Positions 16,831 to 26,366 of a stretch of DNA of 64,000 nt are shown here, in pieces. Position numbers and translations under genes: made by a program. The notes beneath the pieces were generated by a model. That model had not been told where the DNA came from, did not search any database, and saw only the letters and a list, made by a program, of their open reading frames with translations. How positions within the stretch are numbered: position 1 is the stretch's first letter; every line of letters begins with the position of its first letter. This DNA comes from Methyloversatilis universalis EHg5. Lineage in GTDB: Bacteria > Pseudomonadota > Gammaproteobacteria > Burkholderiales > Rhodocyclaceae. Location of the stretch: positions 2,623,234 through 2,687,233 of the forward strand of contig NZ_KB900539.1 of assembly GCF_000378945.1 (NCBI RefSeq), read 5' to 3'.

Positions 16831-19422
16831 TCAGGCGGTCACTTCCTTGGCGGTCTCGACGTACTCTTCGATCTGGTCGAAGTTCATGTACTTGTAGATC
16901 TTGTCCGCGTTCTGGGTCACCACGCCGATTTCGGCCTGGTATTCCTCAGCGGTCGGGATGCGGCCCAGCTTGGAGCACACTGCAGCCAGTTCGGCCGAGC
17001 CGAGGAACACATTGGTGTTCTTGCCGAGACGGTTCGGGAAGTTGCGGGTCGAGGTCGACATCGCGGTGCTGCCTTCCTTGATCTGCGCCTGGTTGCCCAT
17101 GCACAGCGAGCAGCCGGGCATTTCCATGCGGGCGCCAGCACCGCCGAGGGTGGCGTAATAGCCTTCCTTGGTCAGTTCGGACGCATCCATCTTGGTCGGC
17201 GGCGCGATCCACAGGCGCACCGGAATGTCCTTCTTGCCTTCCAGGATCTTGCCGGCGGCACGGAAGTGGCCGATGTTGGTCATGCAGGAGCCGACGAACA
17301 CTTCGTCGATCTTGGTGCCGCTGACTTCCGACATGAACTTGGCGTCGTCCGGATCGTTCGGGCAGCAGACGATCGGTTCCTTGATGTCGGCGAGGTCGAT
17401 CTCGATCACGGCCGCGTATTCGGCGTCCTTGTCGGCTTCCAGCAGATCCGGATTGGCCAGCCAGGCTTCCACCGACTTGATGCGGCGCTCCAGCGTGCGG
17501 GCGTCCTGGTAGCCGTTGGCGATCATGTTCTTCATCAGAACGATGTTCGAACGCAGGTATTCCTGCACCGGCTCCTTGTTCAGCTTGATCGTGCAGCCGG
17601 CGGCCGAACGTTCTGCCGATGCGTCGGACAGTTCGAATGCCTGTTCCACCTTCAGCTCGGGCAGACCTTCGATTTCCAGAATGCGGCCGGAGAAAATGTT
17701 CTTCTTGCCCTGCTTGGCCACGGTCAGCAGACCGGCCTTGATCGCGTACAGCGGAATGGCATGCACCAGGTCACGCAGCGTGACGCCCGGCTGCATGGCG
17801 CCCTTGAAGCGCACCAGCACCGATTCCGGCATGTCCAGCGGCATCACGCCGGTGGCTGCGCCGAAGGCGACCAGACCGGAACCGGCCGGGAAGGAAATGC
17901 CGATCGGAAAACGGGTGTGCGAGTCGCCGCCGGTGCCGACGGTATCCGGCAGCAGCAGGCGGTTCAGCCAGGAGTGGATCACGCCGTCGCCCGGACGCAG
18001 CGCAACACCGCCGCGATTCGCAATGAAGGTCGGCAGTTCGCGATGCATCTTCACGTCCACCGGCTTCGGATAGGCGGCCGTGTGGCAGAAGGACTGCATG
18101 ACGAGGTCGGCCGAGAAGCCGAGGCAGGCCAGATCCTTCAGTTCGTCGCGGGTCATCGGGCCGGTGGTGTCCTGCGAGCCGACCGTGGTCATCTTCGGTT
18201 CGCAGTAGGTGCCCGGGCGGATGCCCTTGCCGTCCGGCAGGCCACAGGCGCGGCCGACCATCTTCTGCGCCAGCGTGAAACCCTTGCCGGTGTCGACCGG
18301 AGCCTTCGGCAGGCGGAACAGGGTCGATGCGCTCAGGCCGAGGAATTCGCGGGCCTTGGCGGTCAGCGAACGGCCGATGATGAGGTTGATGCGGCCGCCG
18401 GCGCGCACTTCGTCCAGCAGCACTTCGCTCTTCAGCGCGAATTCGGCAACGGTGGCGCCGTTCTTGGTGATCTTGCCGTCGTACGGCAGCACGTCGATCA
18501 CGTCACCCATTTCCAGGGTGGACACATCGACTTCGATCGGCAGCGAGCCGGAGTCTTCCTGCGTGTTGAAGAAGATCGGGGCAATCTTGCCGCCCAGCGT
18601 GACGCCGCCGAAGCGCTTGTTCGGCACGAAGGGGATGTCCTGGCCGGTGGCCCAGATGACCGAGTTGGTCGCCGACTTGCGCGAAGAACCGGTGCCGACC
18701 ACGTCGCCCACGTAGGCGACCAGATGGCCCTTCTTCTTCAGGTCGTCGATGAACTGCATCGGGCCGCGCTTGCCATCCTCTTCCGGCTTGAAGGCCGCGT
18801 CCGGACGGGTGTTCTTCAGCATCGCCAGATAGTGCATCGGGATGTCCGGGCGGGTGGTCGCGTCCGGCGCCGGCGACAGGTCGTCGGTATTGGTTTCGCC
18901 CGGCACCTTGAACACGGTGACGGTGATCGACTTCGGCACTTCCGGACGGCTGGTGAACCACTCGCCGTCGGCCCACGACTGAACCACTTCCTTGGCCTTG
19001 GCATTGCCGGCCTTTGCCTTCTCGGCGACATCGTGGAAATAGTCGAACATCAGCAGGGTCTTCTTCAGACCTTCGGCAGCGACCGCGGCGACTTCGGCGT
19101 CGTCCAGCAGGTCGATCAGCGGCTTCACGTTGTAGCCGCCGACCATGGTGCCCAGCAGCTCGGTGGCCTTGGCCTTGGAAATCAGCGCAACCTTGACGTC
19201 ACCGTGCGCCACGGCGGCCAGGAAGGAGGCCTTCACCTTGGCGGCGTCGTCCACGCCCGGCGGCACGCGATGGGTCAGCAGGTCGAGCAGGAAAGCGTCC
19301 TCGCCGGCGGGCGGGTTCTTGATCAGCTCGATCAGTTCAGCGGTCTGCTTTGCATCGAGGGCAAGCGGCGGGATGCCGAGCGCGGCGCGTTCGGCGGCAT
19401 GGGCACGGTAAGCTTCAAGCAC
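16831..19422 (-). CDS. acnB: Aconitate hydratase B
   Basis: TCA-cycle enzyme interconverting citrate and isocitrate with a [4Fe-4S] cluster. The 863-residue length and domain order (N-terminal HEAT-like domain, swivelling domain, then cluster-binding domains) are those of AcnB rather than AcnA. Cluster-region segments such as [14 protein letters not shown] and [12 protein letters not shown] are seen near the C-terminus. The start is a GTG at 19422: it is preceded by GGAGGA at ideal spacing and yields the family beginning [12 protein letters not shown]. The longer ORF upstream of it has no AcnB-like content. Monocistronic, with its own terminator. Confidence 0.95.
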   Translation of the reverse strand: MLEAYRAHAAERAALGIPPLALDAKQTAELIELIKNPPAGEDAFLLDLLTHRVPPGVDDAAKVKASFLAAVAHGDVKVALISKAKATELLGTMVGGYNVKPLIDLLDDAEVAAVAAEGLKKTLLMFDYFHDVAEKAKAGNAKAKEVVQSWADGEWFTSRPEVPKSITVTVFKVPGETNTDDLSPAPDATTRPDIPMHYLAMLKNTRPDAAFKPEEDGKRGPMQFIDDLKKKGHLVAYVGDVVGTGSSRKSATNSVIWATGQDIPFVPNKRFGGVTLGGKIAPIFFNTQEDSGSLPIEVDVSTLEMGDVIDVLPYDGKITKNGATVAEFALKSEVLLDEVRAGGRINLIIGRSLTAKAREFLGLSASTLFRLPKAPVDTGKGFTLAQKMVGRACGLPDGKGIRPGTYCEPKMTTVGSQDTTGPMTRDELKDLACLGFSADLVMQSFCHTAAYPKPVDVKMHRELPTFIANRGGVALRPGDGVIHSWLNRLLLPDTVGTGGDSHTRFPIGISFPAGSGLVAFGAATGVMPLDMPESVLVRFKGAMQPGVTLRDLVHAIPLYAIKAGLLTVAKQGKKNIFSGRILEIEGLPELKVEQAFELSDASAERSAAGCTIKLNKEPVQEYLRSNIVLMKNMIANGYQDARTLERRIKSVEAWLANPDLLEADKDAEYAAVIEIDLADIKEPIVCCPNDPDDAKFMSEVSGTKIDEVFVGSCMTNIGHFRAAGKILEGKKDIPVRLWIAPPTKMDASELTKEGYYATLGGAGARMEMPGCSLCMGNQAQIKEGSTAMSTSTRNFPNRLGKNTNVFLGSAELAAVCSKLGRIPTAEEYQAEIGVVTQNADKIYKYMNFDQIEEYVETAKEVTA

Positions 19423-19627
19423 GGTGAGTCCTCCGGTAGACGGGTATACCGCATCATAGAACGACACACGGTGCTGATGGTGCGCCGCACGAAGACACGG
19501 ACAGAAAATCCGCGGCCAGAACCGCAGGCGTTGGTGCAAAAGTGCCGATGAAACAGCGCCTTGCCCTGATACGCCCACATCCATGGCGCAGTGCAGAACA
19601 GGCTGCGCCGGTGGCTGGTTCAAGTCT

Positions 19628-19656
19628 TATATATGATATCTTTTATTGATTCTCAA
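19628..19656 (-). promoter_or_regulatory. Candidate acnB promoter
   Basis: In the 317-base acnB-murB gap, the minus strand has TTGAGA (19656-19651) and TATATA (19633-19628) separated by 17 bases, in the only AT-rich patch of the region. This would give acnB a leader of about 200 bases. I see no other gene or structured RNA that I can defend in the gap (19423-19739). Confidence 0.5.
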
Positions 19657-19739
19657 GCCAAGCCGCCTTCCGCACTGCGACATGCGGGCTTGGCTATACT
19701 GCGCGCCCCTGCCCTGCGCTTGCCGACCGACGGCGCGAC

Positions 19740-20780
19740 ATGACTGCCCCCTCCCCCCCCTTCACCCTCCTTCACGCCGATCTGCGCGAACTGAACACGC
19801 TGCATCTGCCTGCGCGCGCGGCACGCCTGCAGCCGGTGGAGGATGCGGCCGACCTGCCGGCGCTGACCGCCGCCGTCGCCGACCGCGGCGAGCCGCTGCT
19901 GGTGCTCGGTGGCGGCAGCAACATCGTGTTCGCCGGCGATTTCGCCGGCACCGTGCTGCACATGCGCACCCGCGGCATCGAACTGCTGGCGCAGGAGGGC
20001 GACACGGTGCAGGTCGCGGTCGCGGCTGGCGAGCCCTGGCACGACTGGGTGGACAGCGCGCTCGAACGCGGCTGGTACGGGCTGGAAAACCTGGCGCTGA
20101 TTCCGGGCACCGTCGGTGCGGCACCGGTCCAGAACATCGGCGCCTACGGCATCGAGCTCGTCGATCGGCTGCAGGCGGTCGAAGCCTGGGACCTCGAAGC
20201 ACGGCAGTGGCTGCGCCTGAGCGCCGCCGAATGCGAAATGGGCTACCGCGACAGCGTATTCAAGCGCCGGCTGGCCGGCCGGGCGGTGATCACCCGGGTC
20301 ATTTTCCGCCTGAGCACGGTGCCCGACCTGCGCGCGCAGTACGCCGACCTGCAGCGCGAACTGGCGGCGCGCGGCATCACGGCCCCGACCCCACGCGACG
20401 TGTTCGACGCGGTCTGTGCCATCCGCCGCGCCAAGCTGCCCGACCCGGCGCAGATCGGCAACGCCGGCAGCTTCTTCCGCAATCCGGTGCTGGACGCAGC
20501 CGATGCGGCGCGCCTGCTGGCCGCGCATCCGGACGCACCGCACTACCCGGCTGCGGGCGGTGCGGTGAAATTCGCCGCCGCCTGGTTCATCGACCGCTGC
20601 GGCTGGAAAGGCGTGCGCCGCGGCGACGCCGGCGTGCATGAACGACAGGCGCTGGTGCTGGTGAATCACGGCCGGGCCACCGCCGCCGAACTGCTGGCGC
20701 TGGCGCGCGACATCCAGGCCGACGTTCGGGCGCGCTACGGGGTGGCGATCGAGCCGGAACCGGTCATCGTCGGCGGCTGA
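19740..20780 (+). CDS. murB: UDP-N-acetylenolpyruvoylglucosamine reductase
   Basis: Reduces UDP-GlcNAc-enolpyruvate to UDP-MurNAc in peptidoglycan synthesis, with FAD and NADPH. The 346-residue protein shows the FAD-binding LVLGGGSNIVFAG, the GLENLALIPGTVGAAPVQNIGAYG region, CEMGYRDSVFK with the catalytic Ser-containing YRDS, and the C-terminal GNAGSFFRNPV. This is the type I (E. coli-like) MurB length. A run of eight Cs lies at 19753-19760 in the fifth to seventh codons. It ends next to the convergent YkgJ-type gene with no gap. Confidence 0.94.
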   Translation: MTAPSPPFTLLHADLRELNTLHLPARAARLQPVEDAADLPALTAAVADRGEPLLVLGGGSNIVFAGDFAGTVLHMRTRGIELLAQEGDTVQVAVAAGEPWHDWVDSALERGWYGLENLALIPGTVGAAPVQNIGAYGIELVDRLQAVEAWDLEARQWLRLSAAECEMGYRDSVFKRRLAGRAVITRVIFRLSTVPDLRAQYADLQRELAARGITAPTPRDVFDAVCAIRRAKLPDPAQIGNAGSFFRNPVLDAADAARLLAAHPDAPHYPAAGGAVKFAAAWFIDRCGWKGVRRGDAGVHERQALVLVNHGRATAAELLALARDIQADVRARYGVAIEPEPVIVGG

Positions 20781-21086
20781 TCAGCCGGCGGCCAGACCGT
20801 GGCGCCGCCGTGCGCGCAGGCAGGCGTCCGAGCCGGCCTCGAATTCGCGGCAGGGGTCGGGCCGATCCTCGTAGATCCAGCAGCTCACGCACTGCCCTAT
20901 CGTGCCGCGCAGCGCCCGGCAGCGCGGCTGCGCGTGGTCGGTGCCGCGCATGCGGGCGATCGCGCCATTCAGTTCGTCGTACAGCCCTTCGGGCACCCGG
21001 CCGCCCTGCGCCTCGCCGTCCGACGGATGGAAATCGACCCGGAAACTGGCGCAGCAGGCGCCACAGGCGGTGCAGTCAAAGCTCAT
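20781..21086 (-). CDS. YkgJ-family cysteine-cluster protein
   Basis: A 101-residue protein with the pattern of the YkgJ/CxxCxxCC zinc- or iron-binding family: FDCTACGACCASFRVDF at the start, then Cys in PRCRAL, IGQCVSCWIYEDRPDPCREFEAGSDAC. The function of the family is not established. The ATG at 21086 overlaps the stop of the upstream methyltransferase gene as ATGA, so it is the last cistron of the run beginning with the glycosyltransferase genes. Confidence 0.85.
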   Translation of the reverse strand: MSFDCTACGACCASFRVDFHPSDGEAQGGRVPEGLYDELNGAIARMRGTDHAQPRCRALRGTIGQCVSCWIYEDRPDPCREFEAGSDACLRARRRHGLAAG

Positions 21087-21757
21087 GTCGCAGCCTCCAG
21101 CAGGCAGCGGTACAGCGCGTGGCCGCTGGCCGCGTACTTGCGCTCGAAGGGGGTGAGCGGCATCGCAGGCGAGAACGCCTCGACCGCGGCGTCGATGCCA
21201 GCGATCAGTTTCGCCGCCAGCACGCATTCCTCGACGTAGATGCGCCAGTTGCTGCGGCACTCGATGCGGCCGCCCAGCGCCAGCACGGTCGGGAACACCG
21301 GATGCGCCGGCCAGCGGCGCGCCAGATGACCGATCTTGGGCCAGGGATTCGGGTAGAGCATGTACTGGCGCGCCGGCCGGTAGCCACCGTCCAGCAGCAG
21401 GCGCCAGATGTCGGCCATGTCGGCGCGCAGCAGCCGGGCATTGGCCGGCAGTGCCGGCGCGCGCGCGAGCCGGTCAGCCGACTGGTCCACGCCCAGCACC
21501 ACGTGGTCCGGAAAGCTTTCCGCCAGCCGCGCCGTGCTTTCGCCAACGCCGCAGCAACTGTCGATGATGAGCGGCGTGTCCGGCGCACAGCCGGCAGCGA
21601 AGCTTTCGAAGGCCTCGCGGCTGTAGGGCGCCACCGGCTGCCGGAAAGGCTGGCCGGCACGGCGCGCGATCAGCGCCGGCAGCTGTTCGTGCGGCCCGGT
21701 CTGGGCGCTTTCGGGCACCCGCGAACGGCCGGCCGGCGTCGGATCAGGCGCGTCCAC
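21083..21757 (-). CDS. TrmB-like SAM-dependent methyltransferase
   Basis: About 224 residues with a TrmB-type layout: SRVPESAQTGPHEQL, a SAM-binding segment IIDSCCGVGESTARLA, an acidic ADMADIWRLLL and the substrate motif YPNPWPKIGHLARRW, which resembles the NPWPK region of tRNA (guanine-N7) methyltransferases. It is probably a divergent TrmB paralogue, but the target is not proven. The start is uncertain: I choose the GTG at 21757, which overlaps the upstream glycosyltransferase by 14 bases; an ORF start at 21835 lies well inside that gene. It couples to the YkgJ gene by ATGA. Confidence 0.75.
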   Translation of the reverse strand: MDAPDPTPAGRSRVPESAQTGPHEQLPALIARRAGQPFRQPVAPYSREAFESFAAGCAPDTPLIIDSCCGVGESTARLAESFPDHVVLGVDQSADRLARAPALPANARLLRADMADIWRLLLDGGYRPARQYMLYPNPWPKIGHLARRWPAHPVFPTVLALGGRIECRSNWRIYVEECVLAAKLIAGIDAAVEAFSPAMPLTPFERKYAASGHALYRCLLEAAT

Positions 21758-22847
21758 CGCCCAGCAACTCGCGATACACCGCCAGATTGCCCTCGACCAT
21801 GGCGTCGGTATTGAATTCGCGCTCGACGATGTCACGCCCCTGCGCGCCCAGTCGCTGGCGCAGCGCCGGGTCGCCCAGCAGGCGCAGCAGCGCGTCGGCC
21901 AGCGCGTCCGGGTCCTGCGGCGGCACCAGCAGACCGGTCACTTCGTGGCGCACCGATTCCGGCATGCCGCCGACCGCCGACGACACCACCGGAATGCCGG
22001 ACGCCATCGCCTGCATCGCCACATTGGCGAAGCCTTCCATCGTCGCCGGATGCACCAGTACGTCGCAGGCGCGCAGGATGTCGCCGATGTCGTTGCGGTA
22101 ACCGAGGAAGCGCACGCAGCCGTCCAGCCCGGCGGCACTGACCGCGCCGCGCAGCGTGACCTCTTCCGCCCCCTCACCGACGAACAGCACCTGCGTATCC
22201 GGATGCACCGCCCGGATGCGCGGCAGGGCCTGCAGCAGGAAGCGGTGACCCTTGCGCGGAATGAGCTGGGCGATCACCACCAGCACCGGCACGCCGGGCG
22301 GCAGATCGAGCTTCGCCCGCGCCTGCGCGACGTCGAGCGCGCTCTGGTAAGCACGGAAGTCGATCGCGCTATAGACCTGACGGATGCCTTCGGCCGGCAC
22401 GCCGGCCTCGATCAGCACCCGGGCGATGCCCTTGGACACGGTCACAACACGGTCGGGCAGCGTGACGTAGCGCAGCCGCGTAAGCCAGCCCGGCTTGACC
22501 GGGTCATCGACCCGGCGCGACAGCACCACCTTACCGATGCCGGTCAGCTTGGCCGCAAGCAGACCCAGCGTGTCCGCACCTCGCCGGCTGTGGATGTGGA
22601 TCACGTCCGGCCGCTCGGCGCGCAGGATGGCGGCCAGCCGCCAGATGAAGCGGAGGTCGATGTCGCCGGCGAAATCGACCGCGCGCAGGTTCAGGCCGTC
22701 GGCTTCGGCCAGACGGTGCAGGTCGCCACCGCGGGCGCACACCAGCACCGCCGGCTCGCCGCGGGCGCGCAGGCCGCGCATCAGGTAGTACACCTGCATG
22801 GTGCCGCCGAGGCGGTGCCGCCCCATTTCGATGTGCAAGGTTTTCAT
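21744..22847 (-). CDS. Glycosyltransferase family 4 protein
   Basis: A 367-residue GT-B enzyme for LPS or other surface glycan. It opens MKTLHIEMGRHRLGGTMQVY with a Gly-rich loop, and has the GT4 C-terminal domain: VVIAQLIPRKGHRFLLQAL, VRFLGYRNDI and the nucleotide-sugar signature HPATMEGFANVAMQAMASG with the acidic E-x7-E-like pattern. Donor and acceptor cannot be named. The start at 22847 makes an ATGA overlap with the upstream heptosyltransferase-like gene. Confidence 0.9.
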   Translation of the reverse strand: MKTLHIEMGRHRLGGTMQVYYLMRGLRARGEPAVLVCARGGDLHRLAEADGLNLRAVDFAGDIDLRFIWRLAAILRAERPDVIHIHSRRGADTLGLLAAKLTGIGKVVLSRRVDDPVKPGWLTRLRYVTLPDRVVTVSKGIARVLIEAGVPAEGIRQVYSAIDFRAYQSALDVAQARAKLDLPPGVPVLVVIAQLIPRKGHRFLLQALPRIRAVHPDTQVLFVGEGAEEVTLRGAVSAAGLDGCVRFLGYRNDIGDILRACDVLVHPATMEGFANVAMQAMASGIPVVSSAVGGMPESVRHEVTGLLVPPQDPDALADALLRLLGDPALRQRLGAQGRDIVEREFNTDAMVEGNLAVYRELLGGGRA

Positions 22848-23884
22848 GCGTGGGAAGTCAGCAGCGGCCGCGCGACATCGAGCACGTGTTCGGGCGTGAT
22901 GTCGCGCAGGCAGTGGAAGGCGCCGCCGCAGGTCGGGTGGCGGCGGCAGGGCGAACAGCGCTTGCCCAGCCAGATCACCCGCGCATTGTCGCGGCCGGTG
23001 ACGGTGTAGGGACAGGTCGAGCCGAACAGGGCCACGGTGGGCGTGGCCATGGCGATGCCCATATGGGTGAGCCCGGTGTCCACGCCGACCAGCAGTGCGG
23101 CGTGGCCGATCAGCGCGGCCGCTTCGGGCAGCCGGGTGGCACCGGCCAGATTGACGATGCGCGGGTCGGCAGCGGCGATGCGTGCGGCCGCTTCGGCGTC
23201 CGCCGGTCCGCCCAGCAGCACCGGCGTCAGGCCGTGGCGGTCCAGCAGCAGGCGACACAGCGCCTGCCAGTGGTCCTCGAACCAGTGCTTCTGCGGCCGG
23301 GTGGTGAAGGGGGCACAGGCAACGAAAGCGCCGGATTCCAGCCGGTGCTTCGCCATCGCCTCGCGGGCGCGGCCATCGACCGCATCGGACACGGTGAGCC
23401 GCGGCAGGAAGTCGCCGCAGTCCAGACCGAGATGCTGCGCCATGAACAGGTATTCCGAACTGATGCGCGCCGGATCTCCGCCGCGGGCGATCACTTCGGT
23501 CATCAGCAGCCGGCTGCCCTCCTTCGACCCGAGACCGACCCGGCGCGGCGCACCGGTCAGCCAGGCGAGAAAGCCGCTTTTCAGCAGGCCCTGAAGGTCG
23601 AGCACGGTATCGAAGCGGTGCTCGCGCAGCTGGCGCCGGAAGGCGCGCACCCGCCGCCACAGCTCCAGCCGGCGGCCTTCGCGCCACAGCTGCTTCCACT
23701 CGGCCTTGGGCCAGGTGATGACCGCGTCCAGACAGCGGTCATCGGCGATCAGCGGCGCGATGCCCGGCTCCACCAGCCAGGCGACGTAGGCGTCCGGGTG
23801 CGTGCGCTTGAGCGCTTGAGGCAATGGTGAGGCGAACACCACGTCGCCGATGGCCGAGGTACGGACGATGAGGATGCGCTTCAC
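22844..23884 (-). CDS. Heptosyltransferase-family (GT9) LPS core glycosyltransferase
   Basis: A 346-residue member of the ADP-heptose:LPS heptosyltransferase family (GT9) that adds sugar to the LPS inner core at the cytoplasmic face. Motifs: KRILIVRTSAIGDVVFASPL at the N-terminus, FDTVLDLQGLLKSG, PFTTRPQKHW and the C-terminal VGVDTGLTHMGIAMATPTVALFGST. It carries a Cys-containing CSPCRRHPTCGG insert near the end. The start is a GTG at 23884, which overlaps the O-antigen ligase stop as GTGA and has a GGGAG nine bases upstream; this beats the longer frame. Confidence 0.9.
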   Translation of the reverse strand: MKRILIVRTSAIGDVVFASPLPQALKRTHPDAYVAWLVEPGIAPLIADDRCLDAVITWPKAEWKQLWREGRRLELWRRVRAFRRQLREHRFDTVLDLQGLLKSGFLAWLTGAPRRVGLGSKEGSRLLMTEVIARGGDPARISSEYLFMAQHLGLDCGDFLPRLTVSDAVDGRAREAMAKHRLESGAFVACAPFTTRPQKHWFEDHWQALCRLLLDRHGLTPVLLGGPADAEAAARIAAADPRIVNLAGATRLPEAAALIGHAALLVGVDTGLTHMGIAMATPTVALFGSTCPYTVTGRDNARVIWLGKRCSPCRRHPTCGGAFHCLRDITPEHVLDVARPLLTSHA

Positions 23885-25104
23885 GCGCGTGACTCCCGGG
23901 CCGGACTCCACAGCAGCGCGAGGAAGACGACATACATCAGGCTGGTGTTGGAGCGCATCAGATAGGACTCGAACAGGCAGATCACCATGAACAGCAGGGG
24001 CAGCGCCCGGCGCATGCGGTGACGGGCGTCGCCGTGGTCACGCCGCAGCAGCGGCACGCCCAGCAGGGCCAGCAGCAGCACACCGCCCAGCAGGCCGGTC
24101 GAGGTCAGCACGTACAGATAGTGGTTGTGCGGATTCCAGGCCGGCGCCCAGGCCGGCGTGTAGCGTTCGTTGACCGCACGGTACACCTCGGGATAGTCGC
24201 CGATGCCCACACCGGCAAGCGGCGCGTCACGGAACACTCTCAGCGCGTTCTGCCAGTACACCAGGCGCTGGCTGACCGACGCCTTGGGCAGTTCTTCGTA
24301 ATGTTCCATTTCGCTGACGATGCGGTCGGCCCGCATCCGGAAATAGTCGTTGCCGGCATACCCACCGATCACGATGCCGCCCACCAGCAGGGCAGCCACC
24401 GCCGCCGCCAGCACCGGACGACGGGCAAAACGCTGGAAGGCCAGCAGCGTCAGCAGCGCGAGGAAGCCGACCAGACCGGCGCGCCCGCCGGAAATGACCA
24501 GATTGAAGGCGGTGGTGGCCAGCAGGCCGGCGTACACTAGGCGCATCTTCGTGCCGGCGCTGTCGAACAGCAGCCGGTGGCCGGCCAGATAGCCGGCCAG
24601 CGCCAGCGCTGGCGTGTACAGGATGCGGTCGACGAAGGGCGCGGTGTCGTCCGCGCCCTTGTCCACGCGGATGCCGTCCGGCAGCCCGGGCCAGACATGC
24701 ATCTGCGCCCAGTTGTACAGCGCCAGCGCCTCGCAGAAGGCCACCGACGCGAGAAAGGCGGAAATGTAGCGACCGACGTGTTCGCGCCTGGCCACGCTGA
24801 AATACAGCGGCGCCAGCAGGAAGAAATTCTGCCGGCCCAGCATGCGCCGGCCCCAGCCCAGATCGTCCGACCACAGCAGTGAGGCGACAAACACCGCGTA
24901 ATAGGCCAGACAGATCCACACCAGCGGCTCGTCGGCCAGCGCGCGGAACTTCGCGACGAAACGCCCTTCTGCCAGCCACAGCAGCAGCATGACGGCCGTG
25001 AGCCAGTACGCCGGCGCCACGGTGAGCGGAATGCTCGCGCACACGCCGGCCAGCAGCCATGAATTGATGGCCGGAATGCGTGCGCGGAAGGTGGCCAGGC
25101 TCAT
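23881..25104 (-). CDS. O-antigen ligase family membrane protein
   Basis: A 407-residue polytopic membrane protein, about ten to twelve hydrophobic segments, with the Wzy/WaaL-type pattern: a large periplasmic loop after the middle containing YWQNALRVFRDAPLAGVGIGDYPE and NPHNHYLYVLTSTGLLGG. The H-N-H-Y motif and GxGxG are characteristic of the O-antigen ligase/polymerase superfamily. It could ligate O-antigen to lipid A core or polymerise a glycan. ATGA overlaps at both ends couple it to neighbours. Confidence 0.88.
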   Translation of the reverse strand: MSLATFRARIPAINSWLLAGVCASIPLTVAPAYWLTAVMLLLWLAEGRFVAKFRALADEPLVWICLAYYAVFVASLLWSDDLGWGRRMLGRQNFFLLAPLYFSVARREHVGRYISAFLASVAFCEALALYNWAQMHVWPGLPDGIRVDKGADDTAPFVDRILYTPALALAGYLAGHRLLFDSAGTKMRLVYAGLLATTAFNLVISGGRAGLVGFLALLTLLAFQRFARRPVLAAAVAALLVGGIVIGGYAGNDYFRMRADRIVSEMEHYEELPKASVSQRLVYWQNALRVFRDAPLAGVGIGDYPEVYRAVNERYTPAWAPAWNPHNHYLYVLTSTGLLGGVLLLALLGVPLLRRDHGDARHRMRRALPLLFMVICLFESYLMRSNTSLMYVVFLALLWSPARESRA

Positions 25105-26132
25105 TCGATCTCCACACCGCACTGTTCGAAGGTGGCGCGCATGTCGCGCGCCTCGTCGGCCGACTTGAAATGCACCGCCGGCCACCCGAAGGCGCGTACC
25201 TGCACCGCCGGCGCGTAGATCTGGCGGGCGATCAGCAGCGCGGTTGAGCGCACGCCGACCACCGCGGCATAGGGCGTACGGGCCATATGCACTTCGAGCG
25301 CGCAGTCCGGCTCGATCAGCCGGTAATCCGCGTGCTTGAGCTCGTGCGCCGCATCCTTGGGATGCGCCTTGTAATCGATGTCGCTGATGCCCTGCGCCGC
25401 CAGCCAGTCGCGGATGCGCGCGGTGGTGGTCGCCAGGTCGGCGGCGCTCATCAGCCCGAAGCCGGTCAGCGGCTGGCCCACGACCAGCGCACGCCGGGGA
25501 GCATCCGCGGCGGCCGGCGGCGGTGCATCGACCAGCGGCGGCAGCACCACCACCTTGTCCGCCGGGTATTCGTGCGGCAGACCCGGCAGCACATAGATGC
25601 GGTCGCAGAACGGTGCGTCCGAACCGATGCGGTCGCCGGAAAAACAGGTGTAGCGGAGCTCAGGCGCCACCAGCGCGCGCAGCCGCCGCGTCTGCTGGGC
25701 CAGGCGCCTGAACGCGCTCAGCGGGTAGCGACGGATGGAAATCAGTCCGTCCGGCAGGATGCGCGCGTGCATTTCACGCGCGCCGGCGGCACGCGGCAGT
25801 GCCTGCAGAAAGTAATTGATCGCCTCGGTGTCGAACACCGCGCTGTGAAGGATGAGCCGCTCGCAGCGCCCGACCAGATCCGCCACCAGGCGGATGTTGG
25901 CGCGCTGCCGGCGCAGCCGGCCGAAGCGCCCGGGCAGCGGCTCCCAGCGTGGCCAGGGCATGTAGCTGCAGGCATCCCATTCGGCCGGATCGACCGCCGA
26001 CTTCATGCCCGGCTTGTACCAGACCAGCACCTGCCGGGCGCCCACCTCCAGCGTCTGCGCAATGCGCCGCGCAGCCAGGTATTGCAGCGGGGAAGCGACG
26101 AAATAGACAGAAACGGTGCGGCTTTCGGGCAT
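25101..26132 (-). CDS. Putative polysialyltransferase-like / GT52-like glycosyltransferase
   Basis: About 343 residues. The beginning VYFVASPLQYLAARRIAQ, with an SPLQ motif, and the middle DKVVVLPPLVD and KAHPKDAAHELKHADY (a conserved K-x-HP segment) recall polysialyltransferase-like and GT52 enzymes of capsule or LPS synthesis. The assignment is from a pattern only and may be wrong. It is the first gene of a five-gene run (this, O-antigen ligase, GT9, GT4, TrmB-like), joined by ATGA-type overlaps. The start is uncertain: ATG 26132 (chosen) or TTG 26144. Confidence 0.6.
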   Translation of the reverse strand: MPESRTVSVYFVASPLQYLAARRIAQTLEVGARQVLVWYKPGMKSAVDPAEWDACSYMPWPRWEPLPGRFGRLRRQRANIRLVADLVGRCERLILHSAVFDTEAINYFLQALPRAAGAREMHARILPDGLISIRRYPLSAFRRLAQQTRRLRALVAPELRYTCFSGDRIGSDAPFCDRIYVLPGLPHEYPADKVVVLPPLVDAPPPAAADAPRRALVVGQPLTGFGLMSAADLATTTARIRDWLAAQGISDIDYKAHPKDAAHELKHADYRLIEPDCALEVHMARTPYAAVVGVRSTALLIARQIYAPAVQVRAFGWPAVHFKSADEARDMRATFEQCGVEIE

Positions 26133-26366
26133 GCCGGCGGGCAATGTGGGAATTCTGCGAAGGCGTGATGGTACTTGTTTGGGTCATCGGCCGCCTCCCC
26201 CCGTTCGGGCGATGGACGCCCGCACCCTCCGTGCGATGCCGGGTGGCAGGCATCTTCCACGCACATGAAAGGCAAGTTTCCTGCGGCCCTCGACGGCCCG
26301 ACCTCGGGCGAAACCATGCGGATAGCATCGCCCCTCCCCATTCATACACAGAAAGAAGGCATCACG

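Noticed and set aside
16810-19551. A 913-residue open frame on the plus strand
   Set aside because: It is antisense to acnB over its whole length. Long mirror frames are expected in GC-rich genes with strong third-position bias, and the translation (rich in His, Arg, Gly, Gln) has no recognisable domain.
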